A stretch of 5,782 nucleotides of DNA from an uncultured bacterium (lineage in GTDB: Bacteria > Bacillota > Clostridia > TANB77 > CAG-508): contig CAJMRU010000070.1 in NCBI GenBank assembly GCA_905215845.1, forward strand, positions 1 through 5,782, given 5' to 3'. Under the pieces are notes generated by a model, which searched no databases, was not told the origin of the DNA, and saw only the letters and a list, made by a program, of their open reading frames with translations. The translations under genes and the position numbers were made by a program. Positions 1 through 3,621 of the stretch are shown here, piece by piece (position 1 is the first letter of the stretch; the number at the start of each line of letters is the position of its first letter).

Positions 1-549
1 ACTTTCTATAAATTTTATTATTATTTCTTCTCTTTTAAAATCTCTTTTAAATTCACTCTTTAAAGATATGGCTATATCTTTTATTTCAGTTGAAAAATTG
101 TCTTCATTTACATTGAATCCTATGCTTATAATTAAATAATTTATTTTTTCTCCTATTGTGTTTATTTCTGTTAAAATTCCACATATTTTTTTATTATTTA
201 ATAGTAAATCATTTGGTTCTTTTATATTTAAATCTATGTTATATAACTCATATATAGATTTTTTCATGCAATTTGCAATTTTTATTGTTAAACCTTCAAG
301 CTGTTTAATTGTTGTTTTAGGCTTTAAAATTATGCTCATTGCTATATTTTTTGCTTTTCCTGAATACCACGTTCTTCCTTTTGTTCCTATTCCTGCTGTT
401 TGCATATCTGCTATTATTATTTTTCCATTTTCTTCATTTTCAAGTGCTATTTTCTTAGCATATTTATGAGTTGAATCTATTTGTTCAAAGTATTCTATTG
501 ATTTTCCTATTTCTTTTGTTTTTGATTTTTTAATTTTTTCTATTTCCAT
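1..549 (-). CDS. birA: Biotin-protein ligase, free-standing catalytic form (3' end cut by window)
   Basis: Cytoplasmic enzyme that makes biotinyl-5'-AMP from biotin and ATP and attaches biotin to a lysine of biotin carboxyl carrier proteins. The 183 codons visible run off the left edge with no stop; the usual short form is about 235-250 residues, so the C-terminal cap domain is probably missing only because of the window. Family motifs are in order: an IDSTH start (residues 24-28), the biotin/AMP loop GIGTKGRTW (53-61), KEPND (110-114, equivalent to KWPND with the catalytic Lys), KICGIL (121-126) and IGFNVN (143-148). There is no N-terminal helix-turn-helix, so it should not act as a biotin-operon repressor. 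The ATG at 549 is chosen because AAGGA lies 7 nt upstream; the frame continues upstream only to a stop at 598-600, with no better start. The loop lacks two Arg of the E. coli GRGRRGR sequence (Ile54 and Thr56 instead). A promoter at 667-695 fits it. Family assignment is firm. Confidence 0.93.
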   Translation of the reverse strand, partial: MEIEKIKKSKTKEIGKSIEYFEQIDSTHKYAKKIALENEENGKIIIADMQTAGIGTKGRTWYSGKAKNIAMSIILKPKTTIKQLEGLTIKIANCMKKSIYELYNIDLNIKEPNDLLLNNKKICGILTEINTIGEKINYLIISIGFNVNEDNFSTEIKDIAISLKSEFKRDFKREEIIIKFIES

Positions 550-556
550 ATTTAAT

Positions 557-561
557 TCCTT
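557..561 (-). promoter_or_regulatory. Ribosome binding site of birA
   Basis: AAGGA on the minus strand, 7 nt before the ATG at 549. It decides the start, because no other start codon in this frame lies between the upstream stop at 598-600 and 549. Confidence 0.7.
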
Positions 562-655
562 TTTTATTTTTCTAATATTTTTTAAGTTTTCTCTAATTTA
601 ATTCACAATAAATTTCCTTTATCCTATTTTTTATCTCTTTCATAAAATTTTTCTA

Positions 656-683
656 TTGACTTTTTTATTATATATTATATAAT
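656..683 (+). promoter_or_regulatory. Right-firing sigma-A-type promoter of an unidentified small RNA
   Basis: TTGACT (656-661) and a perfect TATAAT (678-683) are separated by 16 nt. Transcription would start at about 690, where the DNA turns from pure A/T into three successive hairpins with G/C content above the background. No protein gene of ordinary kind follows on this strand, so the product is most likely an RNA. The promoter is interleaved with the left-firing one at 667-695. Confidence 0.6.
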
Positions 684-695
684 TGTTTTATGCAA
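667..695 (-). promoter_or_regulatory. Left-firing sigma-A-type promoter, probably of birA
   Basis: On the minus strand, TTGCAT (690-695) and a perfect TATAAT (667-672) are separated by 17 nt. Transcription would start near 660 and give birA an untranslated leader of about 110 nt. Its -10 box lies inside the spacer of the opposite promoter at 656-683, so the two cannot be occupied by polymerase at once. Box positions are seen directly; activity is inferred. AT-rich DNA yields chance TATAAT boxes, but the combined spacing supports it. Confidence 0.6.
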
Positions 696-824
696 GAGAG
701 ACATTACTCTCTCATACTACTCTTATTAATAGAGTTAGCAATTTGGATTATAGAGCGTTTGCTTAAATACTGGTCTATTAGTTTGGTCGCTAATTTAGTA
801 TTTAGCAATGCTCTTTTTATTTTT
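690..824 (+). ncRNA. Predicted structured small RNA, family not recognised
   Basis: This is a transcription unit of about 130 nt with its own promoter (656-683) and a hairpin plus T-tract at its end. Three stems are visible: AGAGAG/CTCTCT (695-700 with 707-712, loop ACATTA), ACTCT/AGAGT (719-723 with 731-735) and a long interrupted stem (752-781 with 790-814). AGCAA occurs at 737-741 and again at 804-808, and TTGCT at 759-763 can pair with either copy, so two mutually exclusive folds are possible. It points toward the trailer end of the CRISPR array and is antisense to it. Bases 763-780 resemble the + strand of the CRISPR repeat (an 8-nt identity, TTAAATAC, plus scattered matches). I cannot match it to 6S RNA, a T-box, tmRNA or a riboswitch, and there is no downstream gene for it to control in cis. 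The existence of a transcript is inferred. Confidence 0.5.
752..824 (+). terminator. Long hairpin with T-tract, intrinsic terminator of the small RNA
   Basis: The base AGAGC (752-756) pairs with GCTCT (810-814). The stem continues through GCT/AGC and AAATACT/AGTATTT with small bulges, and an inner stem ATTAG/CTAAT (777-781 with 790-794) caps it. Five T, one A and five T follow (814-824). On the minus strand the hairpin is not followed by a T-run, so it should end rightward transcription only and is not an efficient terminator for the array transcript coming from the right. Confidence 0.65.
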
Positions 825-842
825 CTATTTAAAATTCAGTTT

Positions 843-1457
843 ATTTGAATATATTGTATGTTAAAGTTAAACAGGTGGGGAATTACCAATAAGAATGAAC
901 TTTATACTATTTAAATACATCCCATGTTAAAGTTAAACCTTGGTGAAATTGATACAATGTTTAAAAAAATGCCATTTAAATACATCTCATGTTAAAGTTA
1001 AACTTGATACTGTGTCCCTCTAAATGCCATTTGTATTATTTAAATACATCTCATGTTAAAGTTAAACATAGCACCATACGATTTATGGGAAAGACAAGGA
1101 TATTTAAATACATCTCATGTTAAAGTTAAACATTGCAAACTAGACGAATGCAAAGAAACAATAAAAAATTTAAATACATCTCATGTTAAAGTTAAACAAA
1201 GCTCCTAATCTTCCCAGATATCTGTCACTTTTAATTTAAATACATCTCATGTTAAAGTTAAACTGTCTCCATTCTTTCCATGTACTCCATTAGTACCAAT
1301 TTAAATACATCTCATGTTAAAGTTAAACCTAATGTAGCAGCAATAGGAGAATTAAATGCATTATTTAAATACATCTCATGTTAAAGTTAAACGGTTGTGG
1401 CATTACTAATTTTGCTCTTGAAGATATATTTAAATACATCTCATGTTAAAGTTAAAC
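843..1457 (-). CRISPR. Type I-B CRISPR array: 10 repeats, 9 spacers
   Basis: Thirty-nt repeats start at 843, 909, 974, 1038, 1102, 1168, 1234, 1299, 1363 and 1428. On the + strand each begins ATTTAAATACATCTCATG and ends AAAGTTAAAC. Eight copies are identical; the copy at 909 has one change (T to C at position 14) and the copy at 843 has five changes, all in its left half. Spacers are 36, 35, 34, 34, 36, 36, 35, 34 and 35 nt, left to right. The functional strand is minus: repeats then read GTTTAAC to ATTTAAAT, the 8-nt crRNA handle would be the self-complementary ATTTAAAT, and ACAT-GAG-ATGT could form a short Cas6 stem. Decay at the left end marks it as the trailer, so the leader and newest spacers are on the right, next to cas2. 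All spacers differ. No sequence in this window matches a spacer. Confidence 0.98.
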
Positions 1458-1476
1458 CATCGTCATTTATGGCAAT

Positions 1477-1488
1477 CTTTAAATACAT
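1477..1488 (-). repeat. Partial CRISPR repeat at the leader edge
   Basis: On the + strand CTTTAAATACAT matches 11 of the first 12 bases of the repeat (only the first base differs). Alignment is lost beyond base 12. It lies 20 nt from the first full repeat (1428-1457), clearly shorter than the 34-36 nt spacers. It is either a remnant of a lost repeat or a leader element resembling the handle end of the repeat. Confidence 0.6.
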
Positions 1489-1515
1489 AATAATATAAAT
1501 AAGCTTATAAATCAA
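1487..1515 (-). promoter_or_regulatory. Predicted promoter of the pre-crRNA
   Basis: On the minus strand, TTGATT (1510-1515) and TATTAT (1487-1492) are separated by exactly 17 nt. The start would fall near 1480, about 23 nt before the first full repeat. The -10 box abuts the partial repeat, so transcription would begin within the repeat-like TATTTAAAG. Activity is inferred from spacing and location. Confidence 0.5.
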
Positions 1516-1573
1516 CATTTTTTAAATTTTTTTCCAAGTAATTGCTATTTTTTAATATCCTCATATACCAAGC

Positions 1574-1596
1574 TTTTCCTCTCATAAGATGGAAAA
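1574..1596. repeat. Inverted repeat immediately after cas2
   Basis: TTTTCCTCT (1574-1582) pairs with AGA-T-GGAAAA (1587-1596) around a CATA loop, with one bulged base. It sits directly against the cas2 stop codon (1597-1599). It has no T-run on the minus strand, so it is not a standard intrinsic terminator. It could slow polymerase or protect the 3' end of the cas mRNA, or be a leader-bound protein site. Confidence 0.45.
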
Positions 1597-1884
1597 CTAT
1601 AAAAATATATCTTCAGTATTTTTTTCGATACTTCCTAATGTAGTTTCACCTATTGTTTTAAAATCCATAATTTTAATAATTGATATAAAATCCTTTTCTT
1701 TATCTATAATCTTTTTCAATTCAGATTCCAATTCTAATATTTGTGAATTTGTTAACGCTCCTCTAAAAACCGATTTTTGCCAATGATTTAAATATTTCTT
1801 ACATTTTTTAAATACTTTATTTACTCTTTTCACTTCAATATCATAAAATAAAAAAACATAATTATAATTTATTTGTTTTTTCAT
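1597..1884 (-). CDS. cas2: CRISPR-associated endoribonuclease-fold protein Cas2
   Basis: Small ferredoxin-like protein whose dimer bridges two Cas1 dimers in the spacer-integration complex. The 95 residues match the usual 87-97. The first strand ends in YDI with the conserved Asp at residue 15, followed by KRVNKVFKKCKKYL (19-32) and QKSVFRG (36-42), the standard Cas2 core; the C-terminal LGSIEKNTEDIFL matches the tail of clostridial I-B Cas2 proteins. The ATG at 1884 is the only in-frame start after a stop at 1903-1905, and the purine run AAGGAAGGA lies about 10 nt upstream. It is the last gene of the cas operon and adjoins the leader. The gap of 134 nt from cas1 is longer than usual, since these two genes commonly abut or overlap. 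Confidence 0.96.
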   Translation of the reverse strand: MKKQINYNYVFLFYDIEVKRVNKVFKKCKKYLNHWQKSVFRGALTNSQILELESELKKIIDKEKDFISIIKIMDFKTIGETTLGSIEKNTEDIFL

Positions 1885-2018
1885 TACAAATTCATTCCTT
1901 CCTTACTTTACTAAAAGCACACATAATAGTTTAAAATTTCATTTTTTCTAAGTATATTGCCTTCATATTACTTTTAACATACACACATATTATTAAAAGA
2001 TTTTTACTTTCTTTCACC
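1885..2018 (-). other. Long gap between cas1 and cas2
   Basis: 134 nt with no recognised gene. A 28-codon frame starting at GTG (2015-2017) and ending at TAA (1931-1933) opens one base after the cas1 stop, with GAGGA about 11 nt upstream. It encodes a Lys-rich peptide with a short hydrophobic core and no recognisable family. I see no convincing promoter or hairpin in the gap. Confidence 0.4.
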
Positions 2019-3020
2019 TCAAATCTTTTCCTCTAAGTCAAATGGACGAAATTCTTTATTTTCAGTAATATATTTTATTAGTTTGTATCCATCTAATTTA
2101 ATTGCTTGCTTATATGTAATTTTTCTGTTCAAGTTAGCATGTTCAAATGTTTTATTTATCCTATCTTCGAAAGCTTCTATAAATATCTTTTTTCCTTCTT
2201 CATTTAATAATGAATAGTTTAATTTTTCTTCAAAATGCTTCTCTACTTTTATCTTTTTATTATTCACTAAGTCAAATATTGTTCTAAATACAATTGCTGG
2301 TTTAAAAACTTCACTTAAATCTAAACTTAAAGAAAATCTTGCTTCACTTGGTTCATGTAGAAAAGAAATTGATTGTTCTAAGTGTGTATTATATATTTGT
2401 GCAATAGTTTTAGTATAAAGTAAAGTATTTCCAAATGATATCATTGCATTCATAGGATTATCTGGTGGTCTTTTTACCCTCTTATTAATAATAAATTCTT
2501 CTGGTAAAAAGTAGTTAAAGGTAGAATAAAAAATAGCCCATATTCTTCCTTCAACAGATAATACTTGTTTTATATCATTAGCTTTTTCTAATAGTCTATT
2601 AACATCTTTGTTATAAAAGTCTATTGCTTCTTTTAGTTCCTTTGCCCCATGCCTATAATAATGATATAAAACATATCTTATATTTTTGGCAATTCCTTTT
2701 ACTATTGCTTTTGCAATATCTAAACGATTATTTTCAAATGTTTTTGCCTGTTTAACTACTAATCTTCCACTTATTAACGATTCTTTAGGATAAAATGTTC
2801 CAATATAGTTTTCATAATAATTAAAAAAATGTACTATAATTCCTGCTGTTGATAATATATCTAATAACTTTGTTGATAGTGTTATATCATTAAAACAATA
2901 TATTTCTTTTATTTTTTCTATTGGTAAATAAAAATTGCCTTTTTCATTTTTGTATTTTATACTAAAATCTTGTCTAGATAAATCTCCCTTTGAAAATATA
3001 TATTTACTTTCTGATTTCAT
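2019..3020 (-). CDS. cas1: CRISPR-associated integrase Cas1, type I-B (HMARI-like)
   Basis: Metal-dependent integrase that joins prespacers to the leader end of the array, working with Cas2 and, in I-B systems, Cas4. The 333 residues are full length. An N-terminal beta domain (about 1-85) includes FFNYYENYIGTFYP (65-78). The helical catalytic domain carries VEGRIWAIFY with Glu157, the conserved RPPDNPMNAMISFGN (184-198), then LHEPSEARFSLSLDLSE with His222, Asp234 and Glu237, the expected active-site Glu, His and acidic pair. FKPAIVFR (239-246) has Phe245 where I-B Cas1 proteins generally show Asp in a VDR motif. The ATG at 3020 is preceded by GGGAGAAG at good spacing. It follows cas4 after 103 nt, so weak uncoupling from the cas3-cas4 pair is possible, though no clear promoter is visible between them. 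Confidence 0.97.
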   Translation of the reverse strand: MKSESKYIFSKGDLSRQDFSIKYKNEKGNFYLPIEKIKEIYCFNDITLSTKLLDILSTAGIIVHFFNYYENYIGTFYPKESLISGRLVVKQAKTFENNRLDIAKAIVKGIAKNIRYVLYHYYRHGAKELKEAIDFYNKDVNRLLEKANDIKQVLSVEGRIWAIFYSTFNYFLPEEFIINKRVKRPPDNPMNAMISFGNTLLYTKTIAQIYNTHLEQSISFLHEPSEARFSLSLDLSEVFKPAIVFRTIFDLVNNKKIKVEKHFEEKLNYSLLNEEGKKIFIEAFEDRINKTFEHANLNRKITYKQAIKLDGYKLIKYITENKEFRPFDLEEKI

Positions 3021-3123
3021 AAAACTTCTCCCATCTTAAATTTATTAATACTTATTTACTATAAATAATATTGTTTCCTAATCTTCTCTTTAATCTTACC
3101 AATAATTTATTAGTACTCTTCTA
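3021..3123 (-). other. Gap between cas4 and cas1
   Basis: 103 nt with no gene. Two AT-only or nearly AT-only inverted repeats occur (3052-3068, arms TTATTTA/TAAATAA; 3097-3115, arms TACCAAT/ATTAGTA with one G-T pair). Neither has a T-run, and no convincing -35/-10 pair was found. The only clear element is the cas1 ribosome binding site GGGAGAAG close to 3020. Confidence 0.4.
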
Positions 3124-3621
3124 TTATAAATAGCAATAATCGTAGTAAGCACATCGCTTGCATTTTTTGTCTTTTTCGACACTAGGAACTTCTTCTTGGT
3201 TTATTAATTCTTCTATTTTTTCAATACATTTATTCAACTTTTCCAAATTTTGTTCATCTAGTTTTATTATTTCTGTTTTCTTAGTCGTTTTTTTGTTTTT
3301 TTCCTCATATGTCAATCTTCCTTCTTTTATAATTCCTTTTTCTTTTAAATTTTTCAAGTAAAATAATAATTGCATACGAGCTGCTTCTGTGTCTGAATCG
3401 CTCTTTTTGTATTCTTCTATATATTTTGAAGAAATTTTATCTAATACCATATTTTCATATTTAATTTCTGTATTCTTTCCATCTTTTGCTTTTATTTCAT
3501 GCAATACTCGTCCAATTCTTACATCTTCTGAATTGTCTTCTAAGTTTATTCTATTTGCAAATAGGTAGCATTGCCTTTTGCAATGAAAATAGTAGTTCAC
3601 TATTGTTCCAGTTATTTTCAT
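3124..3621 (-). CDS. cas4: CRISPR-associated exonuclease Cas4 (short I-B form)
   Basis: RecB-family nuclease with an iron-sulfur cluster that trims prespacers and helps select those with a correct PAM before Cas1-Cas2 integration. At 165 residues it is the normal length for I-B Cas4. The cluster Cys are at the two ends: CKRQC near the N-terminus (Cys14, Cys18, one of which probably serves as ligand) and CKRC with YDYC at the C-terminus (Cys154, Cys157, Cys163). Nuclease motifs are in order: LHE with His41, LDK with Asp61, EYKKS giving Glu70-x-Lys72, and QLLFYL giving Gln84 and Tyr88. The ATG at 3621 overlaps the cas3 stop as ATGA, and a GGGAG sequence lies in the last cas3 codons, so translation is probably coupled to cas3. 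It stands between the interference gene cas3 and the adaptation genes cas1 and cas2, as is usual in I-B loci. Confidence 0.96.
   Translation of the reverse strand: MKITGTIVNYYFHCKRQCYLFANRINLEDNSEDVRIGRVLHEIKAKDGKNTEIKYENMVLDKISSKYIEEYKKSDSDTEAARMQLLFYLKNLKEKGIIKEGRLTYEEKNKKTTKKTEIIKLDEQNLEKLNKCIEKIEELINQEEVPSVEKDKKCKRCAYYDYCYL

Larger units (their letters stand above)
1458..1596 (-). promoter_or_regulatory. CRISPR leader region
   Basis: This is the AT-rich, gene-free stretch between the cas2 stop and the first full repeat, on the side from which the array should be transcribed and extended. It contains a promoter (1487-1515), a 10-bp perfect palindrome ATAAGCTTAT inside the promoter spacer (1499-1508), a hairpin just after cas2 (1574-1596) and a partial repeat (1477-1488). 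The junction with the first repeat at 1457/1458 would be the Cas1-Cas2 integration site. Leader identity rests on array polarity and position, not on a recognised leader family. Confidence 0.75.

Noticed and set aside
158..469. 103-codon + strand frame opposite birA
   Set aside because: It lies wholly antisense to a gene with clear family motifs. Its hydrophobic product is what T-rich antisense DNA gives by default. The same holds for the + strand frames at 1589-1786, 3158-3361, 4186-4380 and 5122-5319.
593..643. 16-codon frame (MKEIKNRIKEIYCELN) upstream of birA
   Set aside because: It has no good Shine-Dalgarno sequence and no known family. Lys- and Ile-rich short frames are expected from A-rich DNA. 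It could be a leader peptide but nothing supports that.
752..814. The long hairpin as terminator of the pre-crRNA transcript
   Set aside because: In the leftward direction the hairpin is followed by mixed sequence with no T-run. The T-tract lies on the other side and fits rightward transcription only.
1884..1895. Three-codon ATG-AAT-TTG-TAA minigene overlapping the cas2 start as TAATG
   Set aside because: Its ATG is almost on top of the purine run that serves as the ribosome binding site, so initiation there is unlikely. The arrangement is most simply chance.
3052..3115. AT-rich inverted repeats between cas4 and cas1 as a terminator or operator
   Set aside because: The arms are 7 bp and almost entirely A/T, with no T-run after them. 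Such palindromes are frequent in DNA of this composition.
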